Counted from the first letter of the stretch, positions 1-12,381 are shown. The stretch is 64,000 bases of DNA from Sphingomonas bisphenolicum (GCF_024349785.1 NZ_AP018818.1:857501-921500), one strand, 5' to 3'. Notes: generated by a model from the sequence alone, not told the origin. Numbers and translations: made by a program.

Positions 1-86
1 CTAGAGATTAGCGCAACGGTAACGTTGTGCTGATAGCTGAGCAGGCTCAAGCGCCTCTGGCTGCTAACGCAGCCTGATTGGCAGCT
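1..86 (+). other. 16S-tRNA-Ile internal transcribed spacer (partial)
   Basis: This is the end of the spacer between 16S rRNA, which lies outside the window, and tRNA-Ile. It has no coding signal and is assigned only by its place directly before the Ile-Ala-23S-5S series. Confidence 0.7.
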
Positions 87-163
<77 letters not shown>

Positions 164-175
164 GCAACATGGTGA

Positions 176-251
176 GGGGCTTTAGCTCAGCTGGGAGAGC
201 GGTTGCTTTGCAAGCATCAGGTCATCGGTTCGATCCCGATAAGCTCCACCA
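176..251 (+). tRNA. tRNA-Ala (TGC)
   Basis: A complete 76-nt cloverleaf. The GGGGCTT acceptor strand pairs with AAGCTCC, the anticodon TGC sits in a TTTGCAA loop, the T-loop is GTTCGATCC, and CCA is encoded. It is the second spacer tRNA between 16S and 23S. Confidence 0.97.
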
Positions 252-520
252 TGTGTGTTGTACCAGTTTCTCTAGAGATGAAGAGTAGCGGTTTGCCGGA
301 TACGTCCGGTGATATGGCTCGCCCTGCGAGCCTCTTTGACATTGTGAATGGGTTTTTTAATCGATGCCGTGGCGACATGGGGTTGGTTTTTCGGCGTTTC
401 CGCAAGGAAATGGCGGACGATCGATCAAATGTCGTACACACAAGATTATCTGGCTGAGTTTAATAACCACACCGATACAGCTGACGGCAAATGCTACCCA
501 GTATTGTCGTTGGTGGTGTG
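252..520 (+). other. tRNA-Ala-23S spacer
   Basis: About 270 nt of transcribed spacer before 23S rRNA. It should hold rRNA processing signals. The short open frames on both strands here are not supported as genes. Confidence 0.7.
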
Positions 521-3326
<2,806 letters not shown>

Positions 3327-3463
3327 CCACCATCAACGACAGCACTGGTCTCCAGCGCATGTCAGCGATCGTAGGTTGTTAAGCCAGCCCAGATATATGT
3401 TTATATACGAACCAAAATGTGCACGGCATCGATCAAAAACCCATATATGCGCCAGCTTCATTG

Positions 3464-3578
3464 CTTGGTGACCATAGCGTCTGTGACCCACCCGATCCCA
3501 TCCCGAACTCGGCCGTGAAACCAGTCTGCGCCGATGGTACTATTGCTCAAGCACTGGAAGAGTAGGGCGTCGCCAGGC
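3464..3578 (+). rRNA. 5S ribosomal RNA
   Basis: A 5S rRNA of about 115 nt with the conserved core CCCGATCCCATCCCGAACTC. The terminal helix pairs CTTGGTGACC with the 3' GTCGCCAGG strand. It lies 137 nt after 23S in the same operon. The ends are set by helix pairing and may shift by one or two bases. Confidence 0.95.
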
Positions 3579-3655
3579 ATTGAAGCTCGCGCATATATCG
3601 GAACACAAAAAAACCCATTCACAACGTCTTTTGCGATCTCTGGTCGTGCCTCTGG

Positions 3656-3732
<77 letters not shown>

Positions 3733-3847
3733 CAGGTCGCACCCAATGAACCACAGCCCACGTCAGCAGTCAGACGACCTGGCCCGATGATCCCCAGGAT
3801 CATCAGCCGTCGGCGTTCCACCCGAACTGCCTTTGGTGCTGCCGTCC

Positions 3848-3873
3848 CGTCAGGCTCATAAGCTGAAGGTCGC
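3848..3873 (+). repeat. Duplicated fragment of tRNA-fMet anticodon arm
   Basis: These 26 nt match tRNA-fMet positions 3681-3706 with one mismatch (C to G in the stem), in the same orientation. Similarity fades quickly on both sides. The copy abuts the truncated end of the IS3 orfB remnant, so it looks like a recombination or integration scar and not a working tRNA. Confidence 0.8.
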
Positions 3874-3878
3874 GTTCA

Positions 3879-4418
3879 GCCGGAGCCGGGCATGGACGCA
3901 GGCTATAGGCCTGCAGTTTCTTCTGATAATCATAAGAGCAATATTGGCTGCCGCGATCGGAATGGAAAATGCAGCCCTCGGGTGGCTGGCGAAGGCGCAC
4001 CGCCATATCCAGCGCCCGGGTCGCAAGATACTTTTCATCCTGTCGCTGACAGCTCAACCAACGACACGGCGGCTATGCAGGTCGAGGATGACGGCGAGAT
4101 AAAGCCAGCCTTCTCACGTACAGACATAGGTGATGTCGCCGGCCCATTTGCGGTTGGGCGTATTGGCGGCAAAATCCCCGTCCAGCCGGTTCGCCGCGAC
4201 ACCCAGGCGATGATGGCTGTCTGTCGTCACCTTGTGCTTGCAAGGCTCAGGCTATATTGTTCCCGGATATGGGCGAGCGCCTTCATATCCGTGCGCTCCC
4301 GGCGACTGATCGGGCATGAGCGCCAGGACCGATAGCCGCGCTCGCTGACCTGCAGAACACGGCACATTAACTCCACCGGCCAACGATGCCGCCAGCCATG
4401 CACAAAGGCGAACCTCAC
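3879..4418 (-). pseudogene. IS3-family transposase orfB, broken
   Basis: A remnant of the catalytic integrase-like subunit of an IS3-family element. Pieces of the DDE domain are readable in different frames. The N-terminal part is at 4227-4418. A middle part with WAGDITYV and LYLAVILDLHSRRVVG follows, carrying an internal stop. [10 protein letters not shown] lies near 3945-3974. At least two frame changes and one nonsense codon are needed to join them. The expected SMPG-GNCYDN region is cut off after SMPGSG, so the C-terminal third and its catalytic Glu are gone. It overlaps orfA by 4 nt, as in intact IS3 elements. It cannot encode an active transposase. Confidence 0.85.
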
Positions 4419-4687
4419 GGACTTTGGCTCGCGAAGAACTGGGTTGCCTTTTTTAGAACTTCCCTCTCCTCCCGGAGCACACGGCTCTCCAGGCGAAGCC
4501 GTTCATTCTCCCGCGCAAGATCTGCCTGCGGCGCGGACACCAGGTCTGACGGACGATAGTGTGACACCCATTTGTTCAGGGTCGACTTGCCAATCCCCAA
4601 ATCCGACGCAACCCGTTCGCGCGGCAACCCGCTGGTCAGCGCAATGCGCACTGCCTCCTGATTGAACTCTTCACTATGCTTGATCAT
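4415..4687 (-). CDS. IS3-family transposase orfA (helix-turn-helix subunit)
   Basis: A 90-residue OrfA. It begins MIKHSEEFNQEAV and carries a helix-turn-helix (RERVASDLGIGKSTLNKWV), followed by a leucine-zipper-like segment (ENERLRLESRVLREEREVLKKA) typical of IS3 OrfA. A longer frame back to 4831 exists, but ATG 4687 has a good GAGGAGA ribosome site, and the upstream part is another element in a different frame. The gene looks intact, yet its partner orfB is broken, so the element should be immobile unless helped in trans. Confidence 0.8.
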   Translation of the reverse strand: MIKHSEEFNQEAVRIALTSGLPRERVASDLGIGKSTLNKWVSHYRPSDLVSAPQADLARENERLRLESRVLREEREVLKKATQFFASQSP

Positions 4688-4722
4688 CTCGTCGGTCTCC
4701 TCAAGTGACCGGTACAAAACCG

Positions 4723-4797
4723 TTACAAGTCCATTCCCGCTTCGTGCTCCTTCAAGATCGCGATGATCTGCTCTTCGCTGAACCTGCTCCGCTTCAT
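4723..4797 (-). pseudogene. N-terminal scrap of a second IS3-family orfA
   Basis: Twenty-four codons starting MKRSRFSEEQIIAILKEHEA, a signature of a widespread IS3-subgroup OrfA different from the one at 4415-4687. The frame ends in TAA right after GMDL, where the other element begins. This implies one IS inserted into, or recombined with, another. Confidence 0.75.
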
Positions 4798-4905
4798 TCC
4801 GTCCGACTCCTTCGCGTCGGACTCTACTCAAAATCGGTCACATTCCAGGGGAGTACGTCAGCGCCATTGTCAATCAGAACGCATCGACTGCATCATGATG
4901 GCCAT

Positions 4906-5982
4906 TCAGTCTACTGGCAGTGCTTCAAAGCTAATATTATTCTGCATCTCGATGGTTCCTGGGCCGACCGCCATGGGGCAGCGCACGCCTGGCATGGCGA
5001 CCACGTCGAACAATTCGGCGATAAAACCGTCCAGCTTGATCCATTCGACCACGTCGCCGGTCGACAGGTCCACGATCATCACACCGCACCAGGCGGTCGC
5101 GTCTCGGCCGCGCATCTCGTCGTCCAGTTGCAGGCCCGCGAACGTGCCGTTGCGCGGCTTGGACAGGGTGACGAACGCGAAACCGTCGTGCAGTGCCAGG
5201 CCACGCAGGAAGCCGGGACAGAAGGCGATGTCCTTGCGCATGCCGCTGACGGGGTCGATGCGGCAGATGCGGCCGCGACCGGAATCGAGCAGGACGATGC
5301 TGCCGTCGCGATCGACTCGGGGGCTGTGGGGCATCGATAGCTGGTCGGTGATGATGCTGCCGTCGCGATAGTCGATGAGGACACCGCCCTCATGCCGCCG
5401 CTCGCGCCAGCCGTTCACGACGTCGCTACGGCTGACCGCCGTCAGATAGGCTGGTCTGCCGTCCACCATCGCGAGGCCGTTGAGGTGGCAGCGATCCTCC
5501 GGCGCAAGGCGGGAGATGAAGGGTGGCTTCCACAGCGGCCTGAAGCTGTGCCGCACGTCGAGCGTCGCTAGGCAGCTATATTTGGTGTTGACGAACAGGA
5601 TGTGGCCATCGGGGTCGACGCCCAGTTCGTGGATGTCGATGTCGCCCGTCGTCTGCGCATTGCGGGGTATCAGCACCTGATCGAACGATCCGTTACCGAC
5701 TTCGCCGGGGCGCAGCATATTCTCCAGCCGCCAGACCTGATCGAGCGCGCCTAGATACAGCCGACCGGACGGTTGCCAGCACAAACCCATGGCGCGGGTG
5801 AATTTTTGTTGATTGAAGGACACGCTGCCGTTCGGCAGCACGCCGACGAGAAACAACTGGCCGCTCTGGTAGCAGCTGAACGCCATGCTGGTGCGGTGCT
5901 GGGTAAGCCAGCCGGCAAGCCCACGCGATACGGTGAGATTGGTAGCCTGGTTCGCAGCGGGCGGCGGTGTGGTGGAGGACAT
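4906..5982 (-). CDS. TIGR03032-like protein (DUF4915-type beta-propeller)
   Basis: A 358-residue protein with no signal peptide or membrane segment. It resembles the uncharacterised TIGR03032 family: an early HRTSMAFSCYQSGQLFLVG-type motif, repeated short strands with a DPDG loop and WR/WKPP motifs, and GxLRGLALHDGFAFV near the C-terminus, consistent with a beta-propeller. Function is unknown. It lies 96 bp after the large autotransporter on the same strand, separated by a stem-loop. A role tied to that surface protein is inferred from position only. The family call rests on recalled motifs, not on a search. Confidence 0.65.
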   Translation of the reverse strand: MSSTTPPPAANQATNLTVSRGLAGWLTQHRTSMAFSCYQSGQLFLVGVLPNGSVSFNQQKFTRAMGLCWQPSGRLYLGALDQVWRLENMLRPGEVGNGSFDQVLIPRNAQTTGDIDIHELGVDPDGHILFVNTKYSCLATLDVRHSFRPLWKPPFISRLAPEDRCHLNGLAMVDGRPAYLTAVSRSDVVNGWRERRHEGGVLIDYRDGSIITDQLSMPHSPRVDRDGSIVLLDSGRGRICRIDPVSGMRKDIAFCPGFLRGLALHDGFAFVTLSKPRNGTFAGLQLDDEMRGRDATAWCGVMIVDLSTGDVVEWIKLDGFIAELFDVVAMPGVRCPMAVGPGTIEMQNNISFEALPVD

Positions 5983-6013
5983 GCAGGATCCGGAATCGTG
6001 AAGGGGAATGATC

Positions 6014-6057
6014 GCCGTGCAGGCGTTCGAGGATTAAGGCCTGAACGCCGGCGCGGC
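6014..6057 (-). terminator. Stem-loop between autotransporter and TIGR03032-like gene
   Basis: Two 15-nt arms (6014-6028 and 6043-6057) pair at 13 of 15 positions around a 14-nt loop, with an uninterrupted inner GGCGTTC/GAACGCC. There is no T-run. It could be an attenuator or mRNA-stability hairpin that lowers expression of the downstream gene. Confidence 0.5.
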
Positions 6058-6078
6058 AATTATCCCCTTGATTAAATG

Positions 6079-9000
6079 TCAGAAGCCGATCCGCAGGCCG
6101 ACCTTGCCGCCGCCGCTGCGATAGTCGCTGCTGAAGCGGGTATCGCCCTCGATAAAGCCGGTAATGCGCCCCTGCGTGATCGACAGCCCGACCCGGCCCT
6201 TGCCATAGGCGCCGATCCTGTCGTCATCGAACGATACGCCGGTCGTCATGGTGCTGAACGTCACCGCCGCCTTGCCGCCAAAGGGCTGGACATAGTCGCC
6301 CTGCGCATAGAGGTTCAGCTTCGCACCGCCGCCTATGTCGCGCGTGGAGCGTAGCCGCAGGCCCGCACTCGCCCGGCCACCTTCCAGATCGTCGAAATCG
6401 ACCGTCAATGGCAGATCGAGCGGATCGATCGAGACATGCTGCCAGGAGATGCTGGCGACCGGTTCGATATGGAAGGCGTCCGACCCCAGGCTGAGGCCGA
6501 TCTCACCGCGTGCGCCATAGGCGTTGCCGTCGATCTTCTTCCCATTCGCACCTGCCGACGCCAGCTTCACATCGATATTGTAGAAGTCATATTTGGCCAG
6601 AGCGTTGGCGAACAATATGCCGCTGCTAAAGCTTGCATAAGCGCCCAGGTTCCAGGCGTCGAAGCTGACGCGGTCAACCGACCCGGTGAAGCTGACGATC
6701 GAACTGGCATAGCCGCCGGTGAGACCAAAGCCGATATTGCCGTTGCCGATATCGACGCCCAACTGGCTGCCGAACACATCCTGCTTATAGCCGATATTCG
6801 CCGCCTGATCGAAGCCGAAAGCGTTGAAGATGCCGGCTTCGTCACGCTTGGCGACCCCACCGACCGCCGACATCCAGAAACCGGAACCGGTCACGCCCGC
6901 ATCGCGATTGGCGGACAGATGCGCCGCTACGCTGTCGGCGCTCTCGATCCAAAGCGACTGCGCCGTCTCACCGATATTGAGCAGGCGATAGGCCGCGGTC
7001 GAGGGCGCGATCGCCAGCGCGAAGCCGTTGGTCGCCGTGTCGAACACAAGGCCGCGCTGGAACAGCCCGCTCGAAACCTGGTTTGCGGCCAAAGTGAAAG
7101 CGGTCGCAGAAGTGCCCGTCCCGGCCTGGATTAGCGTCGGAGTACGGCCCAGTTCCGGCGTACCGCTAATGTCGAGCGCCACTATGGTCGACCCCGTCGC
7201 TGCGCCGCCGATCACCAGCTTGTCGGCGCTGATCGTCGCGCCATAGGCAAGGTCGAGGCCGAGCGTGCTTGCGCCATTGCCCGTAAAGGCGCCGGATAGC
7301 GTAAGGGTATCACCGGCTACGCCGTTACGCATCTCTATCAGGCCGCTGTTGGCAAAGCTTTCGAGGCCCGTGACGCTGCGGCTGACCGGTGTTATAGCGA
7401 GCGCCGCGAGGCTTGCGGCGCCATTGGGTGCCAGGCGCAGTGTGCCGCGGTTGACGACGGCGTCCGTGCCTGCGCCGAAACCCACGTCGCCGGCCAGCAG
7501 CAGCGCGCCGCTGTTGACCAGTCGATCGTCGCCAGCGCCGAAGCTGGTGCCGTCCGTCAGGCGCAAGGTGCCGCTGTTGATCACGCTGTCATTGCTGTCG
7601 GTCAACGCCAGCGCGCCGGATATAGCACCGCTGTTGACGATAGTGATGGGTGCGCCGGTCGCGCGTACCGCTGCGCCGGTGCCGCCGGAGATCGTGCCCG
7701 CATTGATCAGACTTGCGCCCCGTCCGGTCTGGAACGTCACGGCATCATGCGTGGCCGAGACGGTCCCGCCCGCCACGACCGTCAGCGCACCAGTCCCATA
7801 AGAGGCGATGGCGACGCCGTCACGGCCTGTTCCGGTGGCCAAGACCGTGCCGACAGTGACGTCGGCAGAGGTTGCGCCGCTCGCCATGACCGCCGCCAGT
7901 GGGCCGTCGGTTTCATTGTCGCCACGCGCTTCTACGCTATTGGCGCGCAGGGTGACGCTTGCGCCCTGCGCCTCGATCGAGGCATAGCGCGTCGCATTGG
8001 TCACGACGCGGTTCGCGGCGATGTCGACCGCGCCGCCGGTCGCAGCGTAAATGCCGGTGGCCCCCGCGCCGTCGGTGGTGATAGTGCCGCTGATCGCGAT
8101 GCTGATGTCCCCGCTCATACCGGTGGCCAGCACCCCGTTGCGCCGGTCGCCGGTCGCGATGATCGTGCCGCCCTGGATCAGGATGTCGCCGCTTGTCGCA
8201 GAAGCCGCGACCGCCGACGTATTGCCGTCGCCGCTGCTCTGCACCGATCCGAAGGTGATAGACGCGCCGGTGGCACCGCTGGCGGCAAGGCCGGGACCGA
8301 CGCCGGTGTCGCTCGCCTGGACAAGCTGTTCGACCGTGATGGAGGCCATGCCATTGGCGGCGAAGACGCCTATGCCCCTGCCATCGGCAACATGCACCGT
8401 ACCGGCGATCGCCGTTGCGTTGCCCTGGGCGTAGCTGGACACATCCATGCCGAGCGCGCCTGCGCCGGTCACCGTGATGCTCTGCGCCGCACCATAGGCC
8501 GCGCCATAGCTGTGCGAGACGAGGCCATGGGCCGTCGCGCCACTGGTAGCGATCGAACCGGCCATGGCGGCGGCAACTTCGCCTGCCTCCACGAGCAAGC
8601 CGATCGACCCGTCGCCACTGGTCTTGATCGACGCGACATCGGCATAGGCGCGGACATAGCTGCGCGCATGCACGGCGTTCGCATTGTCGCCTTGCGTCGA
8701 GACGGTGCCGGTCGAGATCACCACATTGCCCTGGGTCGCACCCGCATAGATGCCGGTGGCGCCATCGCCGCTGGTCGACACGCTGCCCGTACCGCTGACC
8801 AAGGCACCGCCGGGACTGCGCACCGCGATGCCGCCTTCCAGCGTGCCCGTGGTGGTGATGCTGCCGTCAAGATAGACCGCTGCGGCATCGGCCGCCTGGA
8901 CCGAGATGATCGCGCTGGCAGGGTCCTGAAGCCGACCGCCGGGACCGGCAGGCACGTCGGGGCCGCGAAGTTGGTCTGCCGAACCGATGACGGTGCCAAG

Positions 9001-12000
9001 CACGGTAACCGACGCGGCACCGCCGCTGAGGACGTTGACGCCGCGTGCGCCATCGCCGCTGACGGTGAGATCACCGACGGTCAGTTCGACATCCTGACCT
9101 GCCATGATGTCGATCGCGCTGGCGCCATCGCCGCTGACGGTGGCTGCGCCGACCAGTATATCGGCGGCACCGGCGGTCTGGAGGGCCAGACCGACGCTGT
9201 CGGCACCCTCTGCTATGATCGAACCGACCCCGACATAGGCGTCCGCGCCCGAAGCAATACTGATCCCCTGGCTTTCACGTCCTGACACGGACACGGAATT
9301 GAGCGCGATGCTGGCGGGGCCATATGTCGATACGATCACGCCGCCCGCATAATCGCCTTCTGCCGAGACCTGGCCCGCCACGATAGCCGCGCCGCTGGCG
9401 GCGGTGACATCGATAGCCGAGCTGGATTCGCCCTGCACCGAGACGGCATTGACGGCGACGGTCGCCATGCCGCCATTATAGACATAGATGCCACCGGCGT
9501 AGTTGCCGGTCGCGGACAATTGGCCGGCGAGAATATCGACGTCGCCTGCCGACTCCACGCTGATCACGCCACTATAGTCACCCGTGGCATTGCCCGACTC
9601 CAGTCCGATCGTGGTGCGGCCGCCGCTAGATACCAATATGGCTTGCGCACTCTCCCCTTCGGCCGCCAACCGACCGGCGACGATACCCACATCGCCTGCC
9701 GCGGTAACGTCGATCGCATTGCCATATGCGCCGGAGATGCTGGCGGATTGAACGCCGACATTGGCTGCGCCGCCTGTCGTCACCAATATGCCGTCGGCGC
9801 GATAGCCCTCGACCGCCAACTGGCCTGCGTAGACGGTCGCATCACCGTCTGCCGTGACATCGATCGCGCTGGCGTAGGTTCCCGAGATATCGGCCGATCG
9901 CAGCGCGACCGTCGCATCGCCGAACGTCGCCACCGAAATGCCCGTCGCATAATAGCCGGTCGCGCTGATGTCGCCCGCGACGACATTGGCGCCGCCCGAT
10001 GCGCTGATGCTGATGCCGGTGCTGTAGTCGCCGTCCAGCGTGGCGGTGCCGAGCGCGACATTCGCCACGCCGGCCGTCGTGACGTCGATGCCGGTGGCGG
10101 TGTTGCCGGAAGACGTCAGTTCACCGAGGATCACGGTCGCGTCACCGGCGGACACCGTCCTGATCGCGGTCGCACGATCGCCCGTCGTGCTGGCCGATCC
10201 TACGCCGACAGCAACCTCGCCCAAGGCGCTGGCGAAGATGCCATCGGCCCTTCGCCCCTTGGTGGAGAGCGTATCCACCAGGATGGATGCGTCGCCCCCG
10301 CTGCGGGTCGTAATGCCGTTGGCACGGGTACCGGCCGTGGTCACGCTGCCGGCGGCGATCGCGACGTCACCCAGAACATAGGCGGTGATGCCGCTGGAGG
10401 ACGCGCCGCTCGTGGTGACGCTGCCTACCTGAATATCCGCCGCGGTTGCCGGCTTGGGGATCGATATCTGTTCGCCGCCATAATAAAGGTCGCCGACATA
10501 ATAGCCTGGCAGATTGTAGGTTTCGGTACGCCCGGCGATGGTGATGCCGTGAGACCCTGCGCCTTCCGTCGTAATCGATCCAACGGTAACAGTGGCGACG
10601 GTTGGCGTTTCGATCTCCAGCGCGGTCGATAAATCGCCCGATGTTGCCACATCGTTCAGATCGACCGTCACATCGGCGCCAGCGAGGATCTGGATCGCCT
10701 TGGCCTCGTCGCCCTGCGTGAAAACATTGCCGTTGCCGCTGATCGTCACCGCGCCGCGCGTATAGGCGGAAATGCCGCCCACGCCGCCGCCCGAAGCCTC
10801 TACCGTACCGTTATTGACGATAGCAATGTCACCACCGGTGTCGGCGAAACTGCCGTCGGTATAGACATATTCGCCGTCCGGGCCGATTGCGACCGATCCG
10901 GGGATATAGGGCCGCTCACCGCGCACCCGAACCGCAAAGTCGCTGCCATTGCCGCCACCCTGGGCTGACACGGTGCCGTCGATCAGGACGCCGGCCGAAT
11001 AGCCTTCCACATCGATCGCGGTCGCGCGATAGCCGGTCACGACCACATCCTGCACGGCGACCGCAGCATTGCCGTTCGTCGCGCTGGCATCCACGGCGAC
11101 GGCGCGTTCGCCCGTCGCGGCGATCAGGCCCGTCGCGACGATCGCGGCATCGCCAAATGCACTGGATGCGCTGACTGTGCGAACGCTGCCGGCGGCGGTC
11201 GAGGCATCGATGATGCGTATCAGCGCATCGCCGGTGCCGGTGCTGGCGATGACGCCGAACGAGCCGCTATAATCTTCCGACGTCGCATGGACGCTGGCGA
11301 GGTCGATCACGACGTTGCCCGCATCGGATCGGGCGGACACGCCGGTCGAAAGCGCACCATGGGTGACGACGCTGCCGCCGCCGACAACCGCGACATCGCC
11401 GGCGCCGTAGACATCGATGCCGACGCTGCCCAAACCGAAGGTTTCGATCGTCCCGAATGCGCCGATCGACGCATCGCCCTGAGCAGACCGAACATAGGCG
11501 CCGTAAGAGTTCTGGCCACGCGTGACGATGTCGCCATTCAGCGCCATTGCTGCGTCCGCGCCGCGCGCGATTAGGCCATCGCTGCCATCGCCCCAGGTCG
11601 AGATGTCGCCAACGCTGACGGTCACGCTGCCCGATCCGCTATTCGGCGTGATCCGCGCCCCGGCAGCGACCGCGGCGCTCCGGTCGCCATAGGTGGCGAT
11701 CGGGCCTTCGGCGATCACAGTCACGTCTCCGCCGTTCAGCGCGCGCGCATCGATCGCGCGTGCGTCGTCACCATAGGTGGTGACGGAGCGGGCGAGCAGG
11801 TCGATCGCGCCGTTGCTGGTTTCAAGATCGATGCCGCGGGCTGAACTGCCGGCCGTCACTATATCCGGGGCGATGGCCGTGATGTCGCCGTTTGCCGTCC
11901 TGATCTTGAGGCCGGTCTGGTCGACGCCTTCGGTCACGACCACGGCACCCTCTTCCGCGTAGAGCGAGACCGAGGCAGCGTCTGTCGCCGAAAGGTCGAT

Positions 12001-12381
12001 CGCGGGCGCGGCGTTGCCGCCGGCCGGCATTACGATGGCAACGCCGCTGCGCACCAGCATGTCCAGATCGAGCAGGTCGGACGCCGGATCGGCGGCGGAG
12101 GGCTGCGCCCCATAGGCAATGCCGTCGGCGAAAGGATTGCCGCTGTCGTCGCAGATCACGCTACCCTGTTCGCTGACGTCGCCACAGGCCCCGGCAGCTT
12201 CCGCCCGATCCGCGAACGACATGCAGGCCAGCGCGGCGACCATGGCCGTGCCGGCGACGAAGGTCATTCGCTTCGGAACAGGCTTCGTCTCGAAAAAGGG
12301 CGCGAGATCAAGAACCGTCTGCGTGTCGCGCTCCGGCGCACTGACGACGAAAAAGCTGCGCGAAATGCCTACCGCGAACAT
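6079..12381 (-). CDS. Large type Va autotransporter with 25-residue passenger repeats
   Basis: A 2100-residue secreted or surface protein. Residues 1-62 form an extended signal sequence with a late hydrophobic core (TFVAGTAMVAALACM) ending near AEA. The passenger (about 65-1780) is rich in Gly, Ala, Ser, Thr and Val, as expected for a right-handed beta-helix, and includes 18 gapless 25-residue units (see 9022-10371). The last ~290 residues, from about SGFWMSAVGG, are an autotransporter beta-barrel ending in the outer-membrane signature GLRIGF with terminal Phe. The start at 12381 has an AGGGGGA ribosome site. It is almost Cys-free outside a small cluster after the signal. Adhesion or biofilm is plausible. 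No protease triad or toxin domain was seen. Confidence 0.9.
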   Translation of the reverse strand: MFAVGISRSFFVVSAPERDTQTVLDLAPFFETKPVPKRMTFVAGTAMVAALACMSFADRAEAAGACGDVSEQGSVICDDSGNPFADGIAYGAQPSAADPASDLLDLDMLVRSGVAIVMPAGGNAAPAIDLSATDAASVSLYAEEGAVVVTEGVDQTGLKIRTANGDITAIAPDIVTAGSSARGIDLETSNGAIDLLARSVTTYGDDARAIDARALNGGDVTVIAEGPIATYGDRSAAVAAGARITPNSGSGSVTVSVGDISTWGDGSDGLIARGADAAMALNGDIVTRGQNSYGAYVRSAQGDASIGAFGTIETFGLGSVGIDVYGAGDVAVVGGGSVVTHGALSTGVSARSDAGNVVIDLASVHATSEDYSGSFGVIASTGTGDALIRIIDASTAAGSVRTVSASSAFGDAAIVATGLIAATGERAVAVDASATNGNAAVAVQDVVVTGYRATAIDVEGYSAGVLIDGTVSAQGGGNGSDFAVRVRGERPYIPGSVAIGPDGEYVYTDGSFADTGGDIAIVNNGTVEASGGGVGGISAYTRGAVTISGNGNVFTQGDEAKAIQILAGADVTVDLNDVATSGDLSTALEIETPTVATVTVGSITTEGAGSHGITIAGRTETYNLPGYYVGDLYYGGEQISIPKPATAADIQVGSVTTSGASSSGITAYVLGDVAIAAGSVTTAGTRANGITTRSGGDASILVDTLSTKGRRADGIFASALGEVAVGVGSASTTGDRATAIRTVSAGDATVILGELTSSGNTATGIDVTTAGVANVALGTATLDGDYSTGISISASGGANVVAGDISATGYYATGISVATFGDATVALRSADISGTYASAIDVTADGDATVYAGQLAVEGYRADGILVTTGGAANVGVQSASISGAYGNAIDVTAAGDVGIVAGRLAAEGESAQAILVSSGGRTTIGLESGNATGDYSGVISVESAGDVDILAGQLSATGNYAGGIYVYNGGMATVAVNAVSVQGESSSAIDVTAASGAAIVAGQVSAEGDYAGGVIVSTYGPASIALNSVSVSGRESQGISIASGADAYVGVGSIIAEGADSVGLALQTAGAADILVGAATVSGDGASAIDIMAGQDVELTVGDLTVSGDGARGVNVLSGGAASVTVLGTVIGSADQLRGPDVPAGPGGRLQDPASAIISVQAADAAAVYLDGSITTTGTLEGGIAVRSPGGALVSGTGSVSTSGDGATGIYAGATQGNVVISTGTVSTQGDNANAVHARSYVRAYADVASIKTSGDGSIGLLVEAGEVAAAMAGSIATSGATAHGLVSHSYGAAYGAAQSITVTGAGALGMDVSSYAQGNATAIAGTVHVADGRGIGVFAANGMASITVEQLVQASDTGVGPGLAASGATGASITFGSVQSSGDGNTSAVAASATSGDILIQGGTIIATGDRRNGVLATGMSGDISIAISGTITTDGAGATGIYAATGGAVDIAANRVVTNATRYASIEAQGASVTLRANSVEARGDNETDGPLAAVMASGATSADVTVGTVLATGTGRDGVAIASYGTGALTVVAGGTVSATHDAVTFQTGRGASLINAGTISGGTGAAVRATGAPITIVNSGAISGALALTDSNDSVINSGTLRLTDGTSFGAGDDRLVNSGALLLAGDVGFGAGTDAVVNRGTLRLAPNGAASLAALAITPVSRSVTGLESFANSGLIEMRNGVAGDTLTLSGAFTGNGASTLGLDLAYGATISADKLVIGGAATGSTIVALDISGTPELGRTPTLIQAGTGTSATAFTLAANQVSSGLFQRGLVFDTATNGFALAIAPSTAAYRLLNIGETAQSLWIESADSVAAHLSANRDAGVTGSGFWMSAVGGVAKRDEAGIFNAFGFDQAANIGYKQDVFGSQLGVDIGNGNIGFGLTGGYASSIVSFTGSVDRVSFDAWNLGAYASFSSGILFANALAKYDFYNIDVKLASAGANGKKIDGNAYGARGEIGLSLGSDAFHIEPVASISWQHVSIDPLDLPLTVDFDDLEGGRASAGLRLRSTRDIGGGAKLNLYAQGDYVQPFGGKAAVTFSTMTTGVSFDDDRIGAYGKGRVGLSITQGRITGFIEGDTRFSSDYRSGGGKVGLRIGF
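9022..10371 (-). repeat. 18 tandem 75-bp (25-residue) units in the autotransporter
   Basis: Eighteen consecutive units of exactly 25 codons, 1350 bp in all, with no insertion or deletion. They fit roughly G-D-A-x-V-x-x-G-x-x-x-x-x-G-x-x-A-x-x-I-x-V-x-x-x. In the central stretch two types alternate: one with V-A-G near the start, the other usually with A-I-D-V-T-A near the end. This gives a 50-residue higher-order period. DNA identity is low, so the array is old at sequence level. One unit probably equals one beta-helix coil. Confidence 0.85.

Larger units (their letters stand above)
3874..4845 (-). mobile_element. Degenerate IS3-family remnant (nested)
   Basis: An IS3-type orfA and a broken orfB read leftward, and upstream is the first 24 codons of a second, different IS3-family orfA. 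The orfB end is missing: similarity stops at about 3879, next to the tRNA-fMet fragment. No pair of terminal inverted repeats could be found by eye, so the outer limits are approximate. Confidence 0.7.

Noticed and set aside
7747..9285. 512-codon forward ORF
   Set aside because: It is the antisense shadow of the autotransporter repeats: composition is Asp/Arg/Gly-rich with no domain, and the reverse strand has a clear signal-to-barrel protein.
9022..10371. 75-bp periodicity considered as CRISPR or DNA-level repeat array
   Set aside because: The period is a whole number of codons in a real ORF, units differ widely in DNA sequence and no spacer-repeat pattern exists.
6079..12381. Autotransporter considered as contact-dependent toxin or TpsA exoprotein
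   Set aside because: It has its own C-terminal barrel, no TPS domain, no VENN-type motif and no C-terminal toxin or immunity gene.
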